Shown one piece after another: positions 1 to 8,700 of a DNA stretch of 64,000 nt (position 1 is its first letter; each line of letters opens with the position of its first letter). Position numbers and translations under genes: made by a program. The stretch is taken from positions 1 to 64,000 of the forward strand of contig NSIM01000001.1 in assembly GCA_002737705.1 (NCBI GenBank). Reading direction: 5' to 3'. The DNA comes from Flavobacteriales bacterium. GTDB lineage: Bacteria > Bacteroidota > Bacteroidia > NS11-12g > UBA955. Below the pieces are notes generated by a model. That model saw nothing but the letters and a program-made list of their open reading frames with translations, was not told the DNA's origin and did no database searches.

Positions 1-380
1 TGGAGGTATGTCCAGTTGGCTATGATGACATTATTAACCGGTCTAGTTCAGGAGAAAAGAGTTCTGTTATTCGCGATCGTGTGGTAAAAGCAAGAAAAAT
101 TCAAGAGGCTCGTTATATTTTATTGGATCTTAAAGGAATTCATTGCAATGCCCAATTGCCCAATAACCGAGTCCACGAAATTTGTCTTTTACCCAAAGCG
201 GGCCAAGTCTTATTAAAAGCCGCCATGCAAAAATTGAGTTTAAGTGCAAGGGCGTATGATCGTATTTTGAAGCTTAGCCGAACCATTGCAGATTTAGCAG
301 ATAGTGAGGAGATTGCTATTGAGCACTTGGCCGAGGCAATTCACTACCGTAGTTTGGACAGGGCTGCCTGGGGAAAATAA
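1..380 (+). CDS. YifB/ComM-family Mg chelatase-like protein, C-terminal part (5' truncated by window edge)
   Basis: The reading frame is open from base 3 to the TAA at 378-380, so this is the 3' end of a longer gene. The visible residues (EVCPVGYDD, then GEKSSVIRDRVVKAR and the helical tail ending in SLDRAAWGK) match the C-terminal Mg_chelatase_C region of the YifB/ComM AAA+ family. In transformable bacteria ComM is a helicase promoting branch migration of integrated DNA; elsewhere the role is unclear. The arginine-rich stretch and the 'LSARAYDRILKLSRTIADL' segment are typical of the lid/C-terminal domain of these AAA+ proteins. The gene converges on the S46 peptidase with only 37 bp between the two stops. 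The ATPase domain lies outside the window, so nucleotide-binding motifs cannot be checked. Confidence 0.88.
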   Translation, partial: EVCPVGYDDIINRSSSGEKSSVIRDRVVKARKIQEARYILLDLKGIHCNAQLPNNRVHEICLLPKAGQVLLKAAMQKLSLSARAYDRILKLSRTIADLADSEEIAIEHLAEAIHYRSLDRAAWGK

Positions 381-417
381 GGTTTCCCAAAGCAAATCAG
401 GGGCAATCAATAAAAAA

Positions 418-2589
418 TTAGTCGTAAACAAGTGTCATTTCGTCAATGAGGTGTTTTGCACCACCCAATTTATCAACGATGAAAAGTGTGTAACGAACAT
501 CGAGGCTAATGGTTCTTTGTACCTCGGGTAGAAAGGCAAAATCAGAGCTAATGGCTTCCCAATTACCATCGAAAGCGGTTCCAATTAATGCGCCATTAGC
601 ATTGATAACCGGACTGCCACTATTGCCACCGGTAATATCGTTATCCGAAAGAAAGCAGGTATGCAATTCACCATCTTTATCTGCATATTGTCCATAGTCT
701 TTGTTTCGAATCAATGAAATCAAACGATCAGGGGCATCAAATTCAAAATCACTGGGTTTAAATTTTTCCAATACACCCCTGGCAGTTGTGAAGTCGCTAT
801 AGAAAACAGCATCCCTGGCATTATAGGGCTTAATGGTTCCATAACTCAAGCGCATCGTACCATTGGCATCTGGAGCAATTGCGGTTTCTGCGGGCAACAT
901 TTCCAATTGGGCAGATAAAAACAGTCGGTTTGCACGTTCTAACTTACTACTGATACCATCATATATTGGTTTCATATCAACGCGTAATTTTGTTAAATAT
1001 CCCATGGTGATTTTATACAATAGGTCACTTTCAAGTCTTTTGGCATTGGGCTTAGCCAAAAACTTTGCCCACCGGGCTTTATTGGTGAACAAGGATTTTG
1101 CAAATAAGGATTTTGCCGCTTCTTTATAGTTGCGGTGGTGCTTTACTATAAATGCAGTAAGGTCGGCTGGAAGCAAAGAGGGATCTAAGTCTTCGTATAG
1201 GTGTTTTAAAATCACCGCCAATACTTCTTCTTCTATAACAGCATCAAATTCCTTGAAATTTTCTTCATTGTTTCTGAGCATACCTTGTGCAATAGCTGTG
1301 TCTTTGGCATTGAGTTTTAGGGCGTCAGCCAATCCTTTTGCACCCAATGCAGATATCATGGCTTGGCTATTGCCAATCCCATCTTGAAAGTAGACAGGAT
1401 ATAAGCCATAGTTATTCAATGCACGGTATACCTCGTCGTATAATGAAGTCACATCTCCATAAACAGTATCTTTATTGTTTTCACGAACCCATTGTTCAAA
1501 TTTCAGTTCTGCAGCTTTTCGTGTATCGTATAATCCACCTGTTTTTGCCAAATCATGGGCTTCTCCATTGTATTTATTCCAGTAGTTGCCAATGCCAGCC
1601 AATCGGTCAGAATACATAAGACGGGTTCCTTCGTTTGTTTTCATGTATTTCTCATATACGTCCATAATATCTCTTCTTAATTGAACCCGCATGGGTCGTT
1701 CTTTGTTTCCAAGGTATTTAATTCCTTCACTATAGGTATACCTAGTAGTACGGCCAGGATAGCCCATTATCATTGCATAATCACCTGTTTTCATACCCGA
1801 CAAACTGATGGGCAAATGGTGTTCTGGGGCAAAAGGCTTGTTGGAGGGAGTAAAATCTGCGGGTTTATTAGATGCATTGGCGTAGATGCGAAACATGCTA
1901 AAATCACAGGTGTGGCGGGGCCATCTCCAATTGTCTGTTTCACCACCAAACTTCCCAACACTTTCTGGTGGAACACCCACCAAACGAATATCACGGTATA
2001 CCTCATAGAACATTGCCATGTATTGATTTCCGTTATAAAAGGAAGCAATTTCTACTACATAATTATTTCTTTCTTCGCCCAAGGCGGCAACAAGGGACTC
2101 TTTGGTTTTATTAATTTGCGCCAGAATTGCTTTGGATCGGGTGGCCTCATCTTGCTTGATGCTGATTCCATTCATTACCAAATCACCTACGTCTTGAATC
2201 TTTCGCAACAATCCAATATTAAAATTGGCGCGGCGTTCGGCTTCATGATTTGCTGCCCAAAATCCATTTTTAAGAATGTTGTCGGTTGTGGATGAAAGTT
2301 CTTGAATACTTCCGTATCCACAGTGGTGATTTGTAAGCATTAACCCTTCTTTACTTATGATTTCGCCAGTGCAAAACATTCTACCTTGTTTTGTCATCAG
2401 ACGCACGATGGCATCCTTCATGGAAGCGTGGTTTATTGCATATATGTCGTCAGCAGACAATTTTAATCCCCTTGCTTGCATAGGGTCTTGGATTTTTTGC
2501 AAGAGCGTTAGTGGCCACATGCCTTCGTCAGCCCTGAGTTGAAACAGCATAGAGAAGGCAAGTAAAATACTGAGGATATGTTTTTTCAT
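418..2589 (-). CDS. S46 family dipeptidyl-peptidase, DPP7-like
   Basis: 723-residue periplasmic serine peptidase that removes dipeptides from the N-terminus of oligopeptides. A signal peptide (residues 1-20) precedes the mature GMWPL start usual in this family. The chymotrypsin-like triad is visible: His89 in TNHHCGYG, Asp229 in RHTCDFS (the family more often has Gly rather than Cys before the Asp) and Ser657 in TGGNSGSPV. The residue 18 after the catalytic Ser is Gly675 (FDGNWE). In characterised enzymes this position is Gly in DPP7 (hydrophobic P1) and Arg in DPP11 (acidic P1), so a DPP7-like specificity is inferred. It lies 36 bp downstream of pyrE on the same strand and has no convincing promoter of its own, so cotranscription is likely. 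Length matches the family. Confidence 0.95.
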   Translation of the reverse strand: MKKHILSILLAFSMLFQLRADEGMWPLTLLQKIQDPMQARGLKLSADDIYAINHASMKDAIVRLMTKQGRMFCTGEIISKEGLMLTNHHCGYGSIQELSSTTDNILKNGFWAANHEAERRANFNIGLLRKIQDVGDLVMNGISIKQDEATRSKAILAQINKTKESLVAALGEERNNYVVEIASFYNGNQYMAMFYEVYRDIRLVGVPPESVGKFGGETDNWRWPRHTCDFSMFRIYANASNKPADFTPSNKPFAPEHHLPISLSGMKTGDYAMIMGYPGRTTRYTYSEGIKYLGNKERPMRVQLRRDIMDVYEKYMKTNEGTRLMYSDRLAGIGNYWNKYNGEAHDLAKTGGLYDTRKAAELKFEQWVRENNKDTVYGDVTSLYDEVYRALNNYGLYPVYFQDGIGNSQAMISALGAKGLADALKLNAKDTAIAQGMLRNNEENFKEFDAVIEEEVLAVILKHLYEDLDPSLLPADLTAFIVKHHRNYKEAAKSLFAKSLFTNKARWAKFLAKPNAKRLESDLLYKITMGYLTKLRVDMKPIYDGISSKLERANRLFLSAQLEMLPAETAIAPDANGTMRLSYGTIKPYNARDAVFYSDFTTARGVLEKFKPSDFEFDAPDRLISLIRNKDYGQYADKDGELHTCFLSDNDITGGNSGSPVINANGALIGTAFDGNWEAISSDFAFLPEVQRTISLDVRYTLFIVDKLGGAKHLIDEMTLVYD

Positions 2590-2625
2590 GGTGATATTTG
2601 GTCTTGCAAATTAACGAATTTTTGA

Positions 2626-3273
2626 TTACTGCTTGTTAAATTCTTCGCCCCACTTGCTGGGATTTTCGGCAAACTGTTGGATTGTTAACAATTCGCTAGC
2701 CTTAATATAGCCCTCTTCCGCTGCGACTTTGGTCAGCATCGGCAAATCTGTTAGGGTGTATACAGGCACTCCAGCGTTGGAGAATTGTTCTTTTGCATGG
2801 GCAAACCCATAGCTGAAAAGGGCAACAATTCCAACAACACTTGCACCCGCCTGTTGCAAACCCTCCAAGGCCTGAAAACTACTTTTCCCAGTTGAAATTA
2901 AATCTTCGACCATGACTATTTTATCTCCAGGCTTCATTTCGCCTTCGACTTGGTTTTTTAGTCCGTGTTTTTTGGGCTCTGGTCGAACATAGCAAAATGG
3001 CATACCCAATTTTTCAGCGGCAAGAATACCATGGGCAATTCCTGCTGTTGCAATACCCGCGATTCGGGTTGCATTGGGAAAATGTTTTTGGACAAGGGCT
3101 GCCAATTCTTCGGCAGCAAAATTTCTAACTTCGGGGTATGATAGTACCATCCGATTGTCGCAGTATATCGGAGATAAAATCCCTGATGTCCAGGTGTATG
3201 GATTATTGGGATTTAATGTTACTGCTTTTATTTCTAGGAGAAATTTTGCTAATTTTGCGGATTCTTTAGACAT
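2626..3273 (-). CDS. pyrE: Orotate phosphoribosyltransferase
   Basis: 215-residue cytoplasmic enzyme that makes orotidine 5'-phosphate from orotate and PRPP in pyrimidine synthesis. The PRPP-binding loop is at residues 120-132 (VMVEDLISTGKSS), and the N-terminal segment LNPNNPYTW...SPIYCDNR is the conserved orotate-side region. The N-terminus has the usual PyrE length, supporting the ATG at 3271-3273. That codon shares bases with the start codon of the divergent NUDIX gene. A promoter box TAACTTTG sits 7 nt upstream, inside the NUDIX coding sequence. The S46 peptidase follows 36 bp downstream. Confidence 0.96.
   Translation of the reverse strand: MSKESAKLAKFLLEIKAVTLNPNNPYTWTSGILSPIYCDNRMVLSYPEVRNFAAEELAALVQKHFPNATRIAGIATAGIAHGILAAEKLGMPFCYVRPEPKKHGLKNQVEGEMKPGDKIVMVEDLISTGKSSFQALEGLQQAGASVVGIVALFSYGFAHAKEQFSNAGVPVYTLTDLPMLTKVAAEEGYIKASELLTIQQFAENPSKWGEEFNKQ
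3250..3257 (+). promoter_or_regulatory. Promoter -7 box for the NUDIX gene, inside pyrE
   Basis: TAATTTTG, 14 nt before the NUDIX ATG and lying within the first codons of pyrE on the other strand. No clear -33 TTG at the expected distance. Confidence 0.5.
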
Positions 3274-3916
3274 GGAGATACAAAGTTATAAAATCTATTT
3301 CAACGATAGTGCTCTTGTGATAGCAGATTCTCCCGATGTAGTCCGCGGTTTGGATAATTTATATTTTATCGGTGACGATGAATTACAAAAAAGTTTCAAA
3401 ATTTTACTCTTATCTCAGCACAATGGCAAACCGCTTCATTTTGCATTAATATGTCCCGATCCAGAATCAACCATAAGGCAGTTTATAGATGATTTTAAGG
3501 TTATTCAGGCAGCTGGGGGGCTGGTTTTCAATAAAGAGAATCAGTTGCTTACAATAAAGAGAAAAGGGTATTGGGATTTGCCAAAAGGGAAGATAGAGCG
3601 CGATGAAGACCAAAAGACCGCTGCATTGCGAGAGGTTATGGAAGAGACAGGAATTACTACAATTAATATCAGTGATAAAATTTGTAATACGTTTCATGCG
3701 TATTATGAAGAAGACAAACTAGTGCTTAAACAAACACATTGGTTTTTAATGAAAAGCCTTGGAAAAGGCAATCTTAAGCCCCAAGTAGAAGAGGGAATCA
3801 GCGAGGTAAAATTTGCCAATTTGGAGTGGTTTAACACACCAGAATTTAATTCTTACCAGAGCGTGCACGATGTGTTGCGTTCATACAGCCAAAATGGCAT
3901 TACAACTGAGGGATAA
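3272..3916 (+). CDS. NUDIX hydrolase
   Basis: 214 residues if translation starts at the ATG at 3272. The complete NUDIX box G-x5-E-x7-REVMEETGI is present (GKIERDE...LREVMEETGI), so the protein should hydrolyse a nucleoside-diphosphate-linked substrate with divalent metal; the substrate cannot be told. The box follows an open strand VVFNKENQLLTIKRKGYWDLPKG of the usual fold, and about 85 residues precede it, more than in minimal NUDIX enzymes. The same frame is open upstream to 3074, but that stretch is antisense to pyrE, and a TAATTTTG box 14 nt before the 3272 ATG supports the shorter form. The 3' end overlaps the convergent coaD by 17 bp. Confidence 0.9.
   Translation: MEIQSYKIYFNDSALVIADSPDVVRGLDNLYFIGDDELQKSFKILLLSQHNGKPLHFALICPDPESTIRQFIDDFKVIQAAGGLVFNKENQLLTIKRKGYWDLPKGKIERDEDQKTAALREVMEETGITTINISDKICNTFHAYYEEDKLVLKQTHWFLMKSLGKGNLKPQVEEGISEVKFANLEWFNTPEFNSYQSVHDVLRSYSQNGITTEG
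3281..3288 (-). promoter_or_regulatory. Promoter -7 box for pyrE, inside the NUDIX gene
   Basis: TAACTTTG on the minus strand, 7 nt before the pyrE ATG and within the first codons of the NUDIX gene. Confidence 0.55.
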
Positions 3917-4364
3917 CACCGTTTGGAAGGTATTGGGCAAAGTCTCCTTTGTGAATAATAAGGTCTCGAACCAAACTACTGCTGATATAGCCCAATTCGG
4001 GACTGCACATTATAAATACTGTTTCTATATCCTTCCAGAGTGTTTTGTTTAACTGAGCGATATGTGATTCATAGTCAAAGTCACTTCCGTTTCTCAAGCC
4101 ACGCAATAAAAAATTGGCTCCTACTTGCTTGCAAAAATTTACGGTTAAACCTTCATAAGCCGCAATCTCAATCTTTGGATGCTTGTCAAAAGTGAAATTG
4201 ATCCACCCGATGCGGTCTGCTAACGTAAAAAGGGTCTTCTTTTGGGAATTTTCTCCAACAGCAATAATAATTTTATCGAACATGGAGCTGGCACGTGTGA
4301 TAATATCCACATGCCCAACCGTAATGGGGTCAAAGGTTCCAGGGAAAACGGCAATTCTGTTCAT
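3900..4364 (-). CDS. coaD: Phosphopantetheine adenylyltransferase
   Basis: 154-residue cytoplasmic nucleotidyltransferase that converts 4'-phosphopantetheine and ATP to dephospho-CoA in coenzyme A synthesis. The N-terminal PGTFDPITVGH carries the T/HxGH signature, and ISSSLVRD near the C-terminus is the second ATP-binding motif. Length is typical. It is the last gene of a DUF3822-rsmD-coaD operon, 56 bp after rsmD, an association common in Bacteroidota. Its stop codon region overlaps the end of the NUDIX gene, so the two transcription units converge. Confidence 0.96.
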   Translation of the reverse strand: MNRIAVFPGTFDPITVGHVDIITRASSMFDKIIIAVGENSQKKTLFTLADRIGWINFTFDKHPKIEIAAYEGLTVNFCKQVGANFLLRGLRNGSDFDYESHIAQLNKTLWKDIETVFIMCSPELGYISSSLVRDLIIHKGDFAQYLPNGVIPQL

Positions 4365-4420
4365 GGTATAAGAAATGGTTTGTCTGCAATGGAAATAGGT
4401 ATTCCGTTTATCGTATTCAA

Positions 4421-4963
4421 TTACTCACGGGCGAATATAGTCATAGATGTACTTCCATATTCTTTTTTGAGATGGGGCAATTGGGGAAATATCAATTGTG
4501 GTTTGTGTTCTATAATCAACCACCCTCCCACAAAAAGAAGTGGCATGTATATGTCATAAAGCGCTTGGATATTTGGCATATCATAGGGTGGATCTGCAAA
4601 AATAATGTCGAACGCAGGAATAGAAAGGCCATTTTTTTTTAATATTGCTGGGGTTGCAATGGCATTTCCTTCTACAATTCTCCAATTTTTTATGTCCCAA
4701 GTTTGGCAAATAACCAGCTGGTGCTTGGTATTTTTTCGGTCGATATCAATGCTCATTACCTGGGATGCGTCGCGGGATATAAATTCTAAACCAATGATTC
4801 CGGAACCAGAAAACGCGTCGAGAATGGATGCTCCATCAATTCCTTTGTGTATGGCCAAGAACGAAAACAGAGACTCTCTTACCCTGTCTGTCGAAGGTCT
4901 GACGTGGCTGGCGAACTGGGTGGGAATGGGTCGACTTTTTAGACTTCCACCGGTGATGCGCAT
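4421..4963 (-). CDS. rsmD: 16S rRNA (guanine(966)-N(2))-methyltransferase RsmD
   Basis: 180-residue SAM-dependent methyltransferase expected to modify G966 of 16S rRNA. It shows the RsmD N-terminus MRITGGSLKSRPI, the substrate-side RPSTDRVRESLFSFL, the SAM-binding DAFSGSGIIGLE, and the catalytic (D/N)PPY motif as FADPPYDMP. I place the start at 4961-4963 (MRITGG), because the longer frame to 5026 adds 21 residues lying inside the DUF3822 gene. With this start the overlap with DUF3822 is 25 bp, consistent with translational coupling. Confidence 0.94.
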   Translation of the reverse strand: MRITGGSLKSRPIPTQFASHVRPSTDRVRESLFSFLAIHKGIDGASILDAFSGSGIIGLEFISRDASQVMSIDIDRKNTKHQLVICQTWDIKNWRIVEGNAIATPAILKKNGLSIPAFDIIFADPPYDMPNIQALYDIYMPLLFVGGWLIIEHKPQLIFPQLPHLKKEYGSTSMTIFARE

Positions 4964-5682
4964 GAGGCCAATTGAATGAGGGGACTTACAATATGTAAAA
5001 AAGGTGGCTTGCTCTCTGTAATCCATGGCAATGATGGCGAAGAAATTTCGGCCTGTGGAATGAATTTGTGAAAGAGCTGTTTGGTTGCTTTGTGTTGGTT
5101 AGCGCTGCAATGAACAAGCAATGCCAATTGTGTCTGGCTGAGTTTTTGGTCATTGAAAGGCAGCAATGCGCAGTAGAGTGTTTCTTGTAAATTGCTGGTA
5201 TTAAAGGCATTGGCAAATTGCAATTTTTGGTTCTGGTAGGCAAAGACAATTGCAGTATTTTCATGGTACCATAAATACAAAACATATTCTTTTTGTTTAG
5301 CCTGTGTTTGAGCGATGTGAAATAGGCTTTCTGCAAGGTGCATCGAGGCGTTTGGGCAGTGTAGAGAGGTATTGTAATTAGGATGCGATGAAAATGGATC
5401 AAAAAGAAGGGAGACGGTTTCGGTTATTTCGCGAACGATCGCTTGTTTTAAACCGGGCATCAAGGAATGTGAAAAAGAGGATGGGGCTAACTGAAACAGA
5501 CTATCAAAGCAAACCCATTCCGTGTGTATTTCAAGTTCTTTTGGATTTTTTATGATTTCGTATTCGAGGACTTTTTGTGTTATAGAAAGGCGTAAATAAT
5601 GGACAATGTCATTGTGGTAAATCCCAAATGTTCTTGCGTGGGTATCGTTACTTTTGGTTATATGCTTCCAAAGTGTTTCCAA
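4939..5682 (-). CDS. DUF3822 family protein
   Basis: 247 residues, no signal peptide or membrane segment. It resembles the Bacteroidota-specific DUF3822 family, which characteristically sits next to rsmD and coaD, as here; function unknown. Recognisable family features are the N-terminal strand FGIYHNDIVHYLRL, the central LCHLWYHENTAIVFAYQNQKLQFANAFNT-like region (segments YLWYHENTAIVFAYQ and LQFANAFNT) and the QETLYCALLPFNDQK helix. The start is a TTG at 5682, supported by a TACCTTTG box 5 nt upstream. As first gene of the operon it should set transcription for rsmD and coaD. Confidence 0.75.
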   Translation of the reverse strand: METLWKHITKSNDTHARTFGIYHNDIVHYLRLSITQKVLEYEIIKNPKELEIHTEWVCFDSLFQLAPSSFSHSLMPGLKQAIVREITETVSLLFDPFSSHPNYNTSLHCPNASMHLAESLFHIAQTQAKQKEYVLYLWYHENTAIVFAYQNQKLQFANAFNTSNLQETLYCALLPFNDQKLSQTQLALLVHCSANQHKATKQLFHKFIPQAEISSPSLPWITESKPPFLHIVSPLIQLASCASPVEV

Positions 5683-5687
5683 TTTTA

Positions 5688-5695
5688 CAAAGGTA
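5688..5695 (-). promoter_or_regulatory. Promoter -7 box for DUF3822-rsmD-coaD
   Basis: TACCTTTG on the minus strand, 5 nt before the TTG start of DUF3822; exact match to the Bacteroidota TAnnTTTG element. Confidence 0.7.
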
Positions 5696-5728
5696 TGGTA
5701 ATTCCCAAAAGTCTATATTTTTCTTGAA

Positions 5729-8700
5729 CTAAAATGCCTGATCAATGCTTATTCTGAAACGCAATTGCATGTATTTGTCTCCTGGTTGAACTGCATTAAG
5801 CCACAGTGGAAAATCGAATTTTAGGGTGATTGGTTTGGCAGCATTGAGGGCCTTACTCTTCGTTAACTGTCCCCAATTTCGAATTGTAAGCGAAGTGCCA
5901 AAACCCGCATCTGCCATTAGGCCACTGTAAACTGATGTTAAGGTAGTTTTTCCATTGGTATTGGTTTGGCCGAAAGGTTGTCCTATTATTCCTGCATCAG
6001 CAAACAAATAGGGCTTGAGAGCAATGATTGAAAGATTTGGAACCCATGTAAATAAGCCACTTAAATCCCAGGTGGCATTGATAGACGCTCCCTGATTGCC
6101 CCGAAAAAATGCCAGAACAGTATCATCTCCATTGGCTTTCTTTACAGAATGTGGGGCTGAATATTGGCTGTAACCCCGAAGATTAAGTCCACCGTTTACC
6201 ATAATGTACTGGGGTTTTCCAAAGGCCTCAGGAATGGAAATATGGGATTTTCTTTGGTAGTCAATCATTCCATAATCGCGGGCTATGGCAAGATCAAAGG
6301 ACTCTTCAGGATTTGCTCCATCAAGGTATAATATAGATTCGGGTGAGGGATTTTTGCCAGAACCCAGGAAGGCAAAAGCTCTGATTTTAAGCCGCGTTTT
6401 ACCAAGGGCCTGCGAATGATTCCATTGCATTTTGACAAATCCAAATTGCGATTGACTCCATGGTGAAGGCATTCGCAGGTCAATCCTTGTGGAGCCAGAA
6501 TGGCTCCAACCCGCATAGTTGTGTTCAATATAAAGCAATAGGTTAATATTACTTTGTTCACTCCAACGGGTATTTGTGCCAATATATCCGGGAAAGGCCT
6601 GTGTTTGTGGCAAATAGGCATCGGTGGTGAATGGAACGAATGGGGTAGAATTACGATTTAAGAGCTGTGAACTTCTTTTGGTGGCTTTTCCGCTCATTCC
6701 AAACTCGGTAGTGCCAAACCGCATTCTCCAACCCGCTTCGTTTAGGGATATGCCATTGTAAAAAAGAGACCGTGCAAAATAATCACCGCCGCCAATGGTT
6801 TTGTGATTGAAAGACATGCGGTAATGCATGCGTTGAACGGCATCCTCGTTTGGCTTCAGTTGTTGCCCACGTAGAAATCCATGATGACTTTTATTAGGTG
6901 CATACCAGGCACCCAATTCAAGCTGTCTTTTTCGGCCCGCATACTGCCCGCTGATGAGGCCACCAAGCAACAACCCATTGGTTCCATTATAACGCAAATC
7001 GGGCCTCCACTTCCATTGATAAACACCCAGATAGCTTGTATTACTTCCATTTCCCATATCCAGGCTGATTTCATTTCGGTGTTTCCATACATTGTCTATA
7101 CGATTGATATCAGCCAATCGCCCGCTGCGATCGAGCCAAAGTTGTTTCAATTTTCCTTTCATCGGCATTTGAATATCGAAGGTATAGGTCTTGCGCATTG
7201 ATCCCCATCCGATCCATGGATCGAGGTTTAACCTACCTTGTTTTTGAAAATAGGAAACGGGTATAGTCACTGGGTAAAGGATCATTTTTTTTCGAAGTAT
7301 CCCTTTTTGATCCACATCGGTTTGCTTTGTTTCAACCAAAAATTCTAAATCTACAGGCATGATCATTTCTCCTTTTCGATGGATAGAAATGCGGTAAAAC
7401 CCTGGATTGTCCAATGTCTTTTTCCCCTGTATACATTTTTGAATTGGGTTCAGAGATTTGGCGTTCGGCCCAATCATCCTTACTGATTTGATGCCATAGT
7501 CGGCAGATTTTTTCGTGTTAAACCACTGGTCAAAAAAAGTAGTCAGGTCTGTTTGTGCGCTTTGGGTTATACTATTTCGAAAATCATCGATATAGGGATG
7601 CCGAAATTTCCATTGGCTAACATAGTTGCGCATGCATTGCAAAAAAAGTGAATCACCCAAATAATACTGCAAATTATACAGCATGGTAGCTGTTTTGTAA
7701 TAAACGTGTCGATATCCACCGCCATGTCCCGTCGCCGAATGAAAATCATCTGAATGGGTTTCAAGTATTTCATCTTTTCCCTCGATGGCATCGTCCATAT
7801 ATCCCATAAAAGCACGCCGAAGCTCGGGTTGTTTTTCTCTGCTTAGTTTTCGCATGCTCCATGCAGTTAGAAACTGTGTAAATCCTTCGTCTAATGCCGC
7901 ACGGTAGGTTTCATTGGATCCAATCATACCAAAGAACCAATTGTGGCCAACTTCATGTGCGATTAAGGCTTGGTGTCCTGGATAGGTTCCGCCATCAAGG
8001 GTAATCATGGGATATTCCATTCCATCTGCAGCATCTGCGCAAACAATTTTTGGATATTCGTATAACCCAAAGTCACGGCTATACGTTGCAATAACATTGG
8101 CAGTGAATTGAGCGGTTTGTTGCCATGCTGACGCATTGTTTTCTTGGGCCAGTGCAATACACTTGATGCCATTCCATTCCACTTCTCCTATGCGGTAACT
8201 TGGGTCGGCGGTGAAGGCAAAATCATGGACATTGTTGGCATGGTATTGCCATATTTTCCTGTTGGATGAGGGAGGAATAACAACCGATGGTTGTGTATTC
8301 AATGGGGTATTTTTGAAATTTGACAAATCAAGTTTACGCCTCAATTCGCTGGGCATGGCATCACTTGGATTTACGAGTAATCCTGTTGCCTCAACAATAT
8401 ATTGTTCGGGAAGGTTAAGTTGTATATCAAATGAACCAAAATCTCCATAAAATTCTTTCTCTAAATGTTGGGCTGTTTCCCAGGTAAATTTTCTATCATA
8501 TACAGCGATGCGCGGGTACCAGTGCACGCCATTAAAGTGTTTATAGCCATGGTGGTCGTATACTTTCATTCGTCTGCGAATGGTGCCGCGGTCGAAATAC
8601 GTTTTAAACCGAATTATAAATGTAATACTGTCTCCAGGTTTTAGTATTTCGGGTAAAAAAACACGCATAATTGTATTATTGATGGTATACAAATAGGTAT

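Noticed and set aside
371-388. GGGAAA/TTTCCC hairpin at the end of the YifB-like gene
   Set aside because: Six-bp stem without a T tract and overlapping the stop codon; too weak to call a terminator.
1681-2295. 204-codon plus-strand ORF opposite the S46 peptidase
   Set aside because: Shadow frame of a gene whose catalytic motifs are intact; product has no recognisable domain.
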